A stretch of 64,000 nt of DNA from Streptomyces justiciae (GTDB lineage: Bacteria > Actinomycetota > Actinomycetes > Streptomycetales > Streptomycetaceae), in contig NZ_JADDXU010000001.1 in assembly GCF_015163075.1 (NCBI RefSeq), forward strand, positions 310,001-374,000. Direction: 5' to 3'. Below, one piece after another: positions 33,412 to 43,100 of this stretch. Below the pieces are notes generated by a model. It was given only the letters and a program-made list of their open reading frames with translations, was not told the origin of the DNA and ran no database searches. The position numbers and the translations under genes are program-made. Each line of letters starts with the position of its first letter. Positions within the stretch are counted from its first letter, which is position 1.

Positions 33412-34458
33412 TCAACCCCGCGGCCCCCCGGTCGACCCCCGAACCATCAACTCCCCCCGAATCACAGCGATCCCCCCGGGCGGCGGCTCCTCCCGCCCCA
33501 TCGCGATCCGCCCCGCCCGAGCCCCCGCCTCCGCCAACGGCAACCGCACCGTCGTCAGCGCAGGCACCGCGTCGATGCTGAACGGCAGGTCATCGAACCC
33601 GGCGACCGACACGTCGTCCGGAATCCGCAGCCCCGAGTCCCGCAGGGCCGCGCACGCCCCCAGCGCGACGGAGTCGTTCGCCGCGACCACCGCCGTGAGT
33701 GACGGGTCCCGCCGCAGCAGCTCCAGCGTGGCCTCGTACCCGGCCCGCCGGTCGTACGGCCCGTGCACGGTCCACCGCGGGTCCTCCTCGATCCCCGCGT
33801 CGGCGAGCGCGGCCCGGTGCCCCTCCAGCCGGTGCCGGGTGGTCGTCCGCTCCTCCGGGCCCGCGATGTACCCGAGCCGCCGGTGGCCGAGCCCGATCAG
33901 ATGCTCGGTGAGCTCCCGCCCGCCCCCGCGGTTGTCGAAGGTCAGCGCGATCGCCGACGTGTCCGGCACCGCAGGGCGCCCGCACAGCACCACCCGCGTC
34001 CCCGCCTCGCCCAGCTTCCGCAGCTTCGCCGCCACGGCCGCCGCGTGCGGCGCGTCCTCGACGGCACCACCGGTCAGCACGACAGCTGCCGCGCGCTGTC
34101 TCTGCAGCAGCGTCAGATAGGTCAGTTCACGCTCCGGAGAGCCGCCCGTGTTGCAGGTCACCGCGAGCCGCTCACCGCCCGCGCGCCCGCCCGGCCCGCC
34201 GATCTCCGACTGGATCGCACTCGCCATGATCCCGAAGAAGGGGTCGGCGATGTCGTTGACGAGAATCCCCACCAGGTCGGACGTGGCCGCGGCCAGCGCG
34301 CTCGCCGGTCCGTTCAGTACGTAGTCCAGCTCGTCCACGGCCCGCAGCACCCGCTCGCGGGTGGAAGCGGCCACGGGATAGTTCCCGTTCAGCACGCGCG
34401 ACACCGTCGCGGGCGAGACCTGTGCGCGCGCCGCCACGTCCGCCAGGGTCACCGTCAT
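33412..34458 (-). CDS. LacI family transcriptional repressor
   Basis: A 348-residue LacI-type regulator. The DNA-binding head is VTLADVAARAQVSPATVSRV followed by the hinge region (LNGPASALAAATSDLVGILV); the periplasmic-binding-protein-like domain fills the rest (DDVSVAGFDDLPFSIDAVPA, LTTVRLPLAEAGARAG). It diverges from the Gfo/Idh, DUF993 and isomerase operon across 314 bases that hold a LacI-type AAGCGCTT core, so it very probably represses that operon in the absence of a sugar. The inducer is unknown. Confidence 0.9.
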   Translation of the reverse strand: MTVTLADVAARAQVSPATVSRVLNGNYPVAASTRERVLRAVDELDYVLNGPASALAAATSDLVGILVNDIADPFFGIMASAIQSEIGGPGGRAGGERLAVTCNTGGSPERELTYLTLLQRQRAAAVVLTGGAVEDAPHAAAVAAKLRKLGEAGTRVVLCGRPAVPDTSAIALTFDNRGGGRELTEHLIGLGHRRLGYIAGPEERTTTRHRLEGHRAALADAGIEEDPRWTVHGPYDRRAGYEATLELLRRDPSLTAVVAANDSVALGACAALRDSGLRIPDDVSVAGFDDLPFSIDAVPALTTVRLPLAEAGARAGRIAMGREEPPPGGIAVIRGELMVRGSTGGPRG

Positions 34459-34665
34459 CTCGTCGTCCTCCGGTCGCGCATCTCAGTCGTACCTCGTTGT
34501 ACACGCACAGGCGCCAGGCATTGGTTTCGTGCAGGTGGAGACCGCGCGAGCCGCGCAGCCAACCAGACCTTAAGGCCCGCACCCCCCGTTGTTCGCCCCC
34601 TCGAACAACTCAACCCCGTCACGGTCTTGTCCAGACCGCTGGTCAGAGGCTAGCTTCTTCGTAGA

Positions 34666-34727
34666 TAGAAAGCGCTTGCTGTACCGCTCACCAGTCGAGG
34701 CGTACGCGGCGCGCACAACCGCGTACG
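34666..34727. promoter_or_regulatory. LacI-type operator and leader hairpin before the sugar operon
   Basis: agaaagcgcttgct at 34667-34680 contains the palindromic AAGCGCTT core typical of LacI-family sites. Downstream, cgtacgcgg (34701-34709) and ccgcgtacg (34719-34727) form a perfect 9-bp inverted repeat in the presumed leader. The 314-base divergent region between 34458 and 34773 shows no gene. Confidence 0.5.
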
Positions 34728-34772
34728 GAATGCGCAGGGAACGCTGCGTACGACGCCTACGAAGGGATCGAC

Positions 34773-35924
34773 GTGACACGCAAGACGGTGCGTATCGCCA
34801 TGAACGGCGTGACCGGACGCATGGGCTACCGCCAGCACCTGGTCCGCTCCATCCTGGCCCTCCGCGAGCAGGGCGGCCTCGACCTCGGCGACGGCACCGT
34901 GCTGTGGCCCGAGCCGATCCTGGTCGGCCGCCGCGAGCACGCGCTGAAGGCGCTCGCCGAGAAGCACGGCCTGGAGCACTGGGCGACGGACGTGGACGAG
35001 GTCCTCGCCGACCCGACCGTCGACATCTTCTTCGACGCCGCGATGACCTCGGGCCGCGAGGAGGTCCTCAAGAAGGCCATCGCCGCCGGCAAGCACGTCT
35101 ACACCGAGAAGCCGACCGCGGTCGGCCTCGAAGGCGCCATCGAGCTGGCCCGGCTGGCGCGCGAGGCGGGCGTCAAGTCCGGTGTCGTGCAGGACAAGCT
35201 GTTCCTGCCCGGCCTGCTCAAGCTCAAGCGGCTCATCGACGGCGGCTTCTTCGGCCGGATCCTGTCCGTGCGCGGCGAGTTCGGCTACTGGGTCTTCGAG
35301 GGCGACTGGCAGGAGGCCCAGCGCCCGTCGTGGAACTACCGCGCGGAGGACGGCGGCGGCATCGTCGTCGACATGTTCCCGCACTGGGAGTACGTCCTGC
35401 ACGAGCTGTTCGGCCGCGTGACCTCGGTGAACGCGCTGGCCACCACGCACATCCCGACCCGCTGGGACGAGAACGGCAAGCCCTACTCCGCCACCGCCGA
35501 CGACTCCGCGTACGGCATCTTCGAGATCGAGGGCGGTGTCGTCGCCCAGATCAACTCCAGCTGGGACGTGCGCGTCAACCGCGACGAGCTGGTCGAGTTC
35601 CAGGTGGACGGCACGGAGGGCTCGGCGGTCGCAGGGCTCCGCAACTGCCGTGTCCAGCACCGCAGCGCGACGCCGAAGCCGGTCTGGAACCCGGACCTGC
35701 CCGCCACCTACTCCTTCCGCGACCAGTGGCAGGAGATCCCGGACAACACGGAGTTCGACAACGGCTTCAAGGTCCAGTGGGAGCTCTTCCTCAAGCACGT
35801 GTACGCCGGTGCCGACTACCACTGGGACCTGCTCGCCGGTGCGCGCGGCGTGCAGATGGCCGAGCTGGGCCTGAAGTCGTCCGCCGAGGGCCGCCGTCTC
35901 GACGTTCCGGAGATCTCGCTGTGA
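34773..35924 (+). CDS. Gfo/Idh/MocA family oxidoreductase
   Basis: A 383-residue NAD(P)-dependent sugar or cyclitol dehydrogenase. The N-terminal Rossmann fold starts RIAMNGVTGRMGYRQHLVRS, an unusual variant of GxGxxG reading GVTGRMG, and the family catalytic lysine is in HVYTEKPTAVGLEGA. The C-terminal domain has GEFGYWVFEGDWQEAQRPSW and DMFPHWEYVLHELFG. GTG at 34773 follows gaaggga. It is first of three overlapping genes under a divergent LacI regulator and probably performs the first oxidation in degradation of an unidentified sugar. Confidence 0.88.
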   Translation: MTRKTVRIAMNGVTGRMGYRQHLVRSILALREQGGLDLGDGTVLWPEPILVGRREHALKALAEKHGLEHWATDVDEVLADPTVDIFFDAAMTSGREEVLKKAIAAGKHVYTEKPTAVGLEGAIELARLAREAGVKSGVVQDKLFLPGLLKLKRLIDGGFFGRILSVRGEFGYWVFEGDWQEAQRPSWNYRAEDGGGIVVDMFPHWEYVLHELFGRVTSVNALATTHIPTRWDENGKPYSATADDSAYGIFEIEGGVVAQINSSWDVRVNRDELVEFQVDGTEGSAVAGLRNCRVQHRSATPKPVWNPDLPATYSFRDQWQEIPDNTEFDNGFKVQWELFLKHVYAGADYHWDLLAGARGVQMAELGLKSSAEGRRLDVPEISL

Positions 35925-37075
35925 CCATCCAACTCCCGGACGCGACAGGGGCCTTGCGGGCGTACGAGCCCCGCCAGGAGCCCCTCGCCGTCACCACCGG
36001 TTCCCCCTTCACCTCCCGTACGGTCTTCTCGGCGGCGCACGTCGTGGCGGACCCGTTCGCGGACGCCACGCCCGACTCTCCCGCCGCCGTCGACTGGGAC
36101 GCCACCCTCGCCTTCCGCCGCCACCTGTGGTCGCACGGCCTCGGTGTGGCGGAGGCGATGGACACCGCCCAGCGTGGCATGGGCCTGGACTGGGCGGGCG
36201 CGGCCGAGCTGATCCGCCGCAGCGCCGCCGAGGCCAAGGCGGTCGGCGGCCTCATCGCCTGCGGCGTCGGCACCGACCAGCTCACCGGCCCGGCGACCCT
36301 GGCCGAGGTACGGGCGGCCTACGAGGAGCAGCTCGCCCTCGTCGAGGAGTCCGGCGCGCAGGCCATCCTGATGGCCTCCCGCGCCCTCGCCGCGGCCGCC
36401 TCCGGCCCCGAGGACTACCTGGAGGTCTACGGCCACCTGCTCCGCCAGGCGTCCGAGCCGGTCGTCCTGCACTGGCTGGGCCCGATGTTCGACCCGGCGC
36501 TGGAGGGCTACTGGGGCTCGTCCGACCTGGACGCGGCCACGGACACCTTCCTGGAGGTCATCGCCGCCCACCCCGACAAGGTCGACGGCATCAAGGTCTC
36601 GCTCCTGGAGGCCCAGCGCGAGATCGACATCCGCCGCCGCCTCCCGCAGGGCGTCCGCTGCTACACCGGCGACGACTTCAACTACCCCGAGCTGATCGCG
36701 GGCGACGAGAAGGGCTTCAGCCACGCCCTGCTCGGCATCTTCGACCCGCTGGGCCCGCTGGCGGCGGAGGCGGTCCGCGTCCTGGACACCGGGAACGTGG
36801 CCGGCTTCCGTGAACTCCTCGACCCCACCGTCGAGTTGTCCCGCCACCTCTTCCAGGCCCCCACCCGCTTCTACAAGACGGGCGTGGTGTTCCTGGCGTG
36901 GCTGGCCGGCCACCAGAGTCACTTCACGATGGTCGGCGGCCTCCAGTCGGCCCGCTCCCTCCCGCACTTCGCGCGCGCCTACGAACTGGCGGACGGCCTG
37001 GGCCTGTTCCCGGACCCGAAGCTGGCGGAGGAACGCATGAAGAACCTGCTGAGCCTGTACGGAGTGAACCAGTGA
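35921..37075 (+). CDS. DUF993 dihydrodipicolinate synthase-like protein
   Basis: A 384-residue protein of the DUF993 family, distantly related to the dihydrodipicolinate synthase/N-acetylneuraminate lyase class of TIM-barrel aldolases. A candidate Schiff-base lysine is in DKVDGIKVSLLEAQ. Other features are LWSHGLGVAEAMDTAQRGMG, GGLIACGVGTDQLTG and YTGDDFNYPELIAGDEKGFS. The GTG start overlaps the oxidoreductase stop by GTGA, and its own stop overlaps the next GTG in the same way. An aldol cleavage of an oxidised sugar is a reasonable guess; no activity is established here. Confidence 0.85.
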   Translation: MTIQLPDATGALRAYEPRQEPLAVTTGSPFTSRTVFSAAHVVADPFADATPDSPAAVDWDATLAFRRHLWSHGLGVAEAMDTAQRGMGLDWAGAAELIRRSAAEAKAVGGLIACGVGTDQLTGPATLAEVRAAYEEQLALVEESGAQAILMASRALAAAASGPEDYLEVYGHLLRQASEPVVLHWLGPMFDPALEGYWGSSDLDAATDTFLEVIAAHPDKVDGIKVSLLEAQREIDIRRRLPQGVRCYTGDDFNYPELIAGDEKGFSHALLGIFDPLGPLAAEAVRVLDTGNVAGFRELLDPTVELSRHLFQAPTRFYKTGVVFLAWLAGHQSHFTMVGGLQSARSLPHFARAYELADGLGLFPDPKLAEERMKNLLSLYGVNQ

Positions 37076-37905
37076 CCGGCGACCTCGCGCGCTTCTCCAT
37101 CAACCAGATGACGGTCAAGCAGCTGTCGCTGCCGGAACTGGCCGATGCCTGCGGTCAGTTGGGCATTGTCAACGTCGGCCTGTGGCGGGAGCCGGTCCAG
37201 TCGTACGGCGTCGAGGCGACCGCCAAGCTGATCCGCGACGCGGGCCTGACCGTCACCACCCTCTGCCGGGGCGGCTTCTTCACGGCCATCAACCCGGCGG
37301 AGCGCACCGCGGCCCTGGCGGACAACCGCCGCGCGATCGACGAGGCGGCCACGCTGGGCACGGACACCCTGGTCCTGGTCTCCGGCGGCCTGCCCGCGGG
37401 CTCGAAGGACCTGCACGGCGCACGGGAACGGATCGCCGACGCGCTCGCCGAACTGGGCCCGTACGCCGAGCAGCACGGCGTACGCCTGGCCATCGAGCCC
37501 CTGCACCCCATGTACGCGTCGGACCGCTGCGTGGTGTCGACCCTGGCCCAGGCCCTGGACATCGCCGAACGCTTCCCGGCCCACCAGGTCGGCGTCACGG
37601 TCGACACGTACCACATCTGGTGGGACGACAACGCCCCCGCCCAGATCGCCCGCGCCGGCGCCTCGGGCCGCATCCACACCTTCCAACTCGCCGACTGGAC
37701 CACCCCGTTGCCCGAGGGCGTCCTCAACGGCCGCGGCCAGGTCGGCGACGGCGCGATCGACATGCGCGAGTGGCAGCGCTACGTCGAGGCGGCCGGCTAC
37801 ACCGGCGCGATCGAGGTGGAACTGTTCAACGACGCGCTGTGGGCCCGGGACGGCCGCGAGGTACTGGCGGAGACGGCCCGACGGTTCGTGGAGAACACCG
37901 ACTGA
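37072..37905 (+). CDS. Sugar phosphate isomerase/epimerase (TIM barrel)
   Basis: A 277-residue xylose-isomerase-like TIM barrel. Metal ligands are expected in RLAIEPLHPMY (Glu), VGVTVDTYHIWWD (Asp), RIHTFQLADW (His) and AIEVELFNDALW (Glu). The GTG start at 37072 overlaps the DUF993 stop. As the last gene of the LacI-controlled operon it probably isomerises or epimerises the oxidised sugar made by the first gene. It is followed by a strong hairpin. It is not closely similar to the other TIM-barrel isomerase at 27.2 kb. Confidence 0.87.
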   Translation: MTGDLARFSINQMTVKQLSLPELADACGQLGIVNVGLWREPVQSYGVEATAKLIRDAGLTVTTLCRGGFFTAINPAERTAALADNRRAIDEAATLGTDTLVLVSGGLPAGSKDLHGARERIADALAELGPYAEQHGVRLAIEPLHPMYASDRCVVSTLAQALDIAERFPAHQVGVTVDTYHIWWDDNAPAQIARAGASGRIHTFQLADWTTPLPEGVLNGRGQVGDGAIDMREWQRYVEAAGYTGAIEVELFNDALWARDGREVLAETARRFVENTD

Positions 37906-37919
37906 GCGCTCGCCGACCA

Positions 37920-37959
37920 GGGGCGGGCGGCGAGGAGTTGCCTCTTCGTCGCCCGCCCC
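37920..37959. terminator. Bidirectional terminator hairpin
   Basis: Eighteen-base arms (ggggcgggcggcgaggag and ctcttcgtcgcccgcccc) pair at 16 of 18 positions around a ttgc loop. It lies between convergent operons, 15 bases after the isomerase stop and 6 bases from the antiporter stop. Confidence 0.82.
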
Positions 37960-37964
37960 GGGAC

Positions 37965-39188
37965 TCATCGGTGCACGCTGGGCGTGGGCGGTTCCCGGCC
38001 GGTGCCGCCGGAGGCGCGGTCCTGTTCCGTGTCCCTGACCGTGATCAGGACGTCGGTGACCCGCGCGAGCCGCTCCCGCCCCAGACGGACCCGGGCCAGC
38101 ACGGCGTTCGACGTCAGATGCAGCAGGTTCACGACGAGGATCGCCGGGGCGATGACGGCCACCGCCTTCGGCAGGGCGGGCTCCAGGAGCAGGGCCAGGA
38201 TGATCGCCGTGATGCCGTTCTGCTGGCTCAGACAGAGGGAGTGGCGGTCGCGGGCCGGGAAGCCCAGGGTGACCACGGCACCGACCACACCCTGTGCCAC
38301 GAACGTGGCGACTCCCAGCACCACGCCCACGGAGAAGTCGGCCCCCTCGGCCAGCAGCATCCCCAACAGGAACGTGGCCACCCACAACGCCGCGTTGGTC
38401 GCCCGCCCCAGCCACCGCCCCAGCGGCGGCCGGAAGAACAGTGCCGACACGGCCAGGCCCAGCATCAGGAACTGCCAGGTCGCCACGGCCAGCAGCGCCA
38501 CCAGCACGGTGATCTGCACCGCCGCCCGCCGCGGCCCGACCGGCTCGTCCCGCCGTGCCCTCGGCTGCCGTACGACGAGCCACAGCCCGGCCGCGACCAC
38601 CAGCAGCACCGCGTTCCCGGCCAGCGTCTGCGCGTACGACGTGGCGCCGGAGGAGATGCTGCCGGCGTCGGTCAGCACCATCGAGCCCAGGATCACCACG
38701 AGCACCGTCGTCACCGGGTCGTCGAACGACGCCCACGCCGCCAGCAGCGACTTCGCGCGCGGCGACATGTCGCGCGACTCCAGCATCGCCGACACCGACA
38801 GGGGATCGATCTGAGCCATCGCCACCGCGAGCACCAGATACTCCGGCTCCCCCCGGAACGCCAGCCACAACACCCCGGCGATGAAGGCCGCCTTGACACC
38901 CACGCCGAAGGTGATCGCGACGACGATCCGGTACACGTCACCCCGGCTCTCGGGCCGCCCGACGCCGCCGGCGCTGCCGTACAGACCGATCGCGAGCAGC
39001 CCCGCGGTCAGATGGCCGTAGAGCCCGCCCCCGGCCTGCGCCTCCATGGTCCAGAAGTGGCCGGTCAGCAGGCCCGCGCCCGCGATGAGCAGGGGCAGGA
39101 CGAGAGTGAGCAGGAGGGCGTGGCGGCCACCCGCCCCGTGCCCTCCTGTCTCCCCGTCGGGTGACGGAGCGGCCTCCTCCTCAGCCAT
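37965..39188 (-). CDS. Cation/proton antiporter-like membrane protein
   Basis: A 407-residue polytopic membrane protein with about 11-12 helices, resembling sodium/hydrogen exchangers of the cation:proton antiporter superfamily. VAMAQIDPLSVSAMLESRD and, on the next helix, AAWASFDDPVTTVLVVILGS provide the Asp-Asp pair expected in the ion site. The C-terminal tail (RDTEQDRASGGTGREPPTPS) is hydrophilic. Its ATG overlaps the stop of the roadblock-like gene by 8 bases, making it the last gene of the fxs operon. Its place there suggests an ion-flux output, but that is inference; independent pH or sodium homeostasis is the simpler alternative. Confidence 0.78.
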   Translation of the reverse strand: MAEEEAAPSPDGETGGHGAGGRHALLLTLVLPLLIAGAGLLTGHFWTMEAQAGGGLYGHLTAGLLAIGLYGSAGGVGRPESRGDVYRIVVAITFGVGVKAAFIAGVLWLAFRGEPEYLVLAVAMAQIDPLSVSAMLESRDMSPRAKSLLAAWASFDDPVTTVLVVILGSMVLTDAGSISSGATSYAQTLAGNAVLLVVAAGLWLVVRQPRARRDEPVGPRRAAVQITVLVALLAVATWQFLMLGLAVSALFFRPPLGRWLGRATNAALWVATFLLGMLLAEGADFSVGVVLGVATFVAQGVVGAVVTLGFPARDRHSLCLSQQNGITAIILALLLEPALPKAVAVIAPAILVVNLLHLTSNAVLARVRLGRERLARVTDVLITVRDTEQDRASGGTGREPPTPSVHR

Positions 39189-40158
39189 CCGTCAGCTCTC
39201 GCCCCAGCCGCGCGACCCGTTGGTCCGCCTCGGCCACCCGGGACTGGTCGAGGGTGACGCCCACGAGATACCGCTGGCCCGGCAGGGCGTGGTAGTACAC
39301 GGCCCCCTGTTCGACGTCGAGGACGATCTGGAGGACCTCGCCCTCGAGGACGGCGTCCAGCGAGGCGTTCATCCGGCGGGCCACGCCGGGCAGCAGCAGG
39401 CCCATGCGGCCGTACTTGTCGCGGCGGCGCTGCGGGGTCGTCGCGACGAAGTACCGCCGGAGCGCCGGGTGGTGGAACATGTCCGCGCTGTACACGTCCC
39501 CGGCGTAGTAGGCGATGTAGTGGAGCCCGTCCAGATCCAGTGCCGTCCGCAGCGGATCGATCACCGGCCCGGGGGCAGGGTGGCTGGCGCTCACGACGTC
39601 GCCGTCCTCCGGGGCCGGATCGTCGGACCGGGACCAGGACGTGGGCCGCGCGGTCGTTTCCGACTTCAGACTCAGATAGGAACCGTAATCCAGCAGACTG
39701 TAATTGACCATTGCCCTCAGGTCGTTGACACAGTCGGCGACGAGTTCGTCGAGTTCGTCGATCCGGTGCGCTGCGGAAGTGGCGCCGTAAAGGTGGAGTC
39801 CGGGTTCCACGAGGTAATAGAAAATGGCGCCCGACGGGACGCGGAGCACGGTCCGGATGAGCGCTCCCGTACGTAATTCGGCGAAATCCGGCTCGAGTTC
39901 CTCGAGAAGGTAATAGAGGCGCCGCCCCGCCTGTTCGTGGAAGCGGGAGATCAGCGGGACGCCCTCGTCGTCCGTGTCGCCGGACACGTCGGCGTCCAGG
40001 ACCACCTTCGCCAGGTCGCCGTCGTAGAGGACCAGATGGGCCAGGCCCTCGATACTGAGCAACCGCCGCAGGCGCTCGGCCAGTTCGGCCATCTGTGGGT
40101 TCTCGCCGTCGGGGTAACGCCCGTGAGCCTCGGCCGTGACGCCCGGGGGATCAGACAC
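39181..40158 (-). CDS. Protein with two roadblock/LC7-like domains in the fxs operon
   Basis: A 325-residue soluble protein without signal or membrane segments. Two similar halves can be seen: residues 30-155 (GLAHLVLYDGDLAKVVLDAD, IRTVLRVPSGAIFYYLVEPG, LYGATSAAHRIDELDELVAD) and residues 205-322 (GLHYIAYYAGDVYSADMF, LQIVLDVEQGAVYYHALPGQ, YLVGVTLDQSRVAEADQRVA). The pattern resembles roadblock/LC7 regulatory folds of small GTPases, but this is weak similarity by eye. GTG at 40158 has a GGAGG site and overlaps the end of fxsT by 8 bases; its stop overlaps the antiporter start. Function unknown; a signalling adaptor is plausible. Confidence 0.68.
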   Translation of the reverse strand: MSDPPGVTAEAHGRYPDGENPQMAELAERLRRLLSIEGLAHLVLYDGDLAKVVLDADVSGDTDDEGVPLISRFHEQAGRRLYYLLEELEPDFAELRTGALIRTVLRVPSGAIFYYLVEPGLHLYGATSAAHRIDELDELVADCVNDLRAMVNYSLLDYGSYLSLKSETTARPTSWSRSDDPAPEDGDVVSASHPAPGPVIDPLRTALDLDGLHYIAYYAGDVYSADMFHHPALRRYFVATTPQRRRDKYGRMGLLLPGVARRMNASLDAVLEGEVLQIVLDVEQGAVYYHALPGQRYLVGVTLDQSRVAEADQRVARLGRELTDG

Positions 40159-43100
40159 TCTGCACCTCCAGATCGGCTCCGTTCCTGCCGTACGGCTTGG
40201 CCAGCAGGGTCTTGGCGAGGGGGTGGCCCTTCAGGAAGTATTCGTCGACGCGGCGGGTGAGGATCGGTGCGAGTTCCTGGTGGGCCTCCGGCCGAGACGA
40301 CAGGAGGTTGGCGATCGCCGTCAGGGTGACCGGGTGCCGAGTGCCCCACGCGGAGGGCTGCAGGCACCCCTCGTAGATGTCCTCGTCCTCGGTGGCCCGC
40401 TCGACGCTGGTCCCTTCCCCCAACACGGTCAGACAGTTGTTCTGGTTCATCCGGGCGACCAGGGTGAAGCGATGGGCGCGGCCGAAGCTCTCCTTGAGCT
40501 GGTGCACGGCCTTGCGGGCGTGCTCGGCGGCCTCCTCGGCGGTCTCCTCACGGGCGAGGAGGTACAGGGCCAGGTTGTTGTGACAGATGCCGGTGAAGGG
40601 GTGGCTGTCGCCGAACGCCCTGACGTACCGGTCGAGTTCCTCCCTGATGTACTCCGCGGCCTCGGTGGTCCGGTCCTTCGTCGTGAGCCCCTCCGCGTGC
40701 AGGCCGATGGCGACCGCCATGTGGCAGGACATCGTGCTCGGATGGTCGTCGCCCCACAGTTCGCGGAAGCCGACGTGGGCGTTCTGGAGCAGTGGCTGGC
40801 CGTGCTGCACCCGGCCCTGCCGGATCATCGTCAGCCCCAGGCTCGCGACCACGTTCAGGGTGTGCGGGGAGTGTTCCCCCGCGATGGCGTGCAGCTGGTT
40901 GCGCGCCTCCACCAGGCACTGCTCCGACGCCTCCAGCTGGCCCGCCTCCCGGTAGAAGGTGCCCAGATCGCCGTAGGCGACCCAGGTCCAGGGATCGTCC
41001 GGGGGCATGACCTGGCAGCGCTGGTCGTACGTCGACTGCTGCTGGCGTACGGCCGCCTCGGCGCCCTCCATGAAGTACTTGGACCAGGCGAGGTTGTGCG
41101 AGGCGGACAGGGTTGCGTTGTGTGAGCTGCCGATGAGCCGGTTCAGCCCCGAGAACGTCCGGCTGTCCTCCTCGTAGGCGTCCCGGAACTCGCCCTCGGC
41201 CCGCAGGTCCGCCGCGTACCCCCGGCTCGCCAGCAGGGTGTACAGGTCGGGTCCCGCGCCGCGGACCTGCTGCCGGCGCTGGGTGTGGACCGCGTGCCGG
41301 CTCAGCCGCAGCGAGTCGCGGTACCGGCCGAGCATCCGGCAGGCCGCGGCGACCTGCGACTCCATGCGCAGCACCATGGTGTCGTCGGGGCCCCGGGCGG
41401 TCCGCCACTGGTCGAGGACCAGTTCGCCCAGTTCCCGGGCTGCCTCCCAACGGCCCGACATCCAGCGGTGGTAGACCTGGCTGACCAGCCAGCCGTGCAC
41501 CTTCGGGTTGTCGCTCTCCGGTGCCTTGGAGGGCAGGACGTGGCGGTCGAGTTCAGCGAAGATCTCGCGGAACTCCGGTTTGTGCCGGTCCATGTCCTCG
41601 GGAACCATGTCGGCCAGCACCGTCAGGGCCAGGTCGCGTGCCTGGTCGCGTTCCTCGTCGGACATCCAGTCGCGCACCAGGTCCTGCACGATCCGGTGCA
41701 CCTTCAGGGTGCGCGAGCGGTAGTCCAGCACGCCGAGCACGTGATCGTCGATGCGCTTGACGCGGCTCTGCAGCTCGAGGGTGTCGGTCAGCCCCGGTTC
41801 CAGCCCCTGCACCACCGACAACATCCACTTCGACAGGATGACGTTCAGGCCGACGCCGTCGGGGGAGAGGAAGGAACACAGCTGGAGGATGCGCCCCGCG
41901 GCCGGCGAGCTCCGCAGCAGGTTGTCGTAGGCCTGGCGGTGGATGCGGGCGAAGGCGCCGTACTCGGAGTCGGGTTCCTCGTCGGTGCGCGGCAGGCCGC
42001 CGTCGTCGAGCCGGGCGATGTAGGCGTCGACGGACTGCGGGAAGCGCCGCAGATCGGCCGCCGCGGTCTGCTCGACCAGGGCCAGATGCCCGGTCCGTTC
42101 GGCCAGCCTGGACAGCTCCTCGTCGCTCGCGCCGGGCAGCTTCCGGCTGAGCAGGGCCAGGCTCTCCTCGGGCGTGAAGACGTCCACCAGGTGGGAGGTG
42201 AAGCGGTCCGACCAGCGGGAGTTGGTGGAGGTGAGCAGCACATGTCCCGTGCCGCCGCCCGGGATGAAGGGCTCGACGGTCGTCTCGCTCTCGGCGCCGT
42301 CGAAGACGAGCAGCCACCGGGAGGCGTGGCGGCGCTGCCGCAGGTCGTCCAGTACGGCCTCCGGATCCTCGCCGGTCCGGGCGCCGCCGGAGAGGCGGTT
42401 CAGGGCCCGGGCCAGCGCGGTGAAGGACTCCCGGATCAGCTCGGGGCCGGCGGCGGGAACCCACCAGACCAGGTCGTACTGGGAGGCGAAGCGGTGCGCG
42501 TACTCCAGGGCGATCTGCCGTTTGCCGACGCCCTTCATGCCGTACAGCACCTGGGGTGCGGAATAGGCGGACGCGCCGGACTCGAACTCCGCGCGCAGCG
42601 CGCTCAGTTGTTCGTCACGTCCGACGAACCCGGCGTTGGGCATGGGCAGGTTCCACACCGCCGGGCTCAGCCCGGGGAAGCGCGGGCCCGCCACCGGGGC
42701 CGGCTGGGGTTCCTCCCCGGGGCGCAGGCCGAACTGGGTCAGCAGGGTGCGCCGGGCCGACTCCTCGCTGGGCACGGCCAGGTCGGGTGTGCCCGGCCAG
42801 TCGAGGTACGTCGCGAGCCGGGCGGTGCCCAGACGCAGCCGGACGACCTGCTGCTCGCGGGGCCGACTGCCCAGCAAAGCCTCGCTGTTGAGGCGTCTGA
42901 CCGTCTCCTCGGCCGGGGTTCCGGTCAGGTGCGGGGAGAGCAGGGCCAGGACGTAGTCCGGGTCGGGCAGTGCCTCGGCGGGTGCGCCGTGGTTCGGATG
43001 CGCCACGACCTCGAAGCCGGCCGGGCGCAGCTGCTCGGTGATCCAGTCGGCCCACAGCCGGTCGTTCGGCGCGTGGACGATGCTGAGGGTCTGCGGCTCG

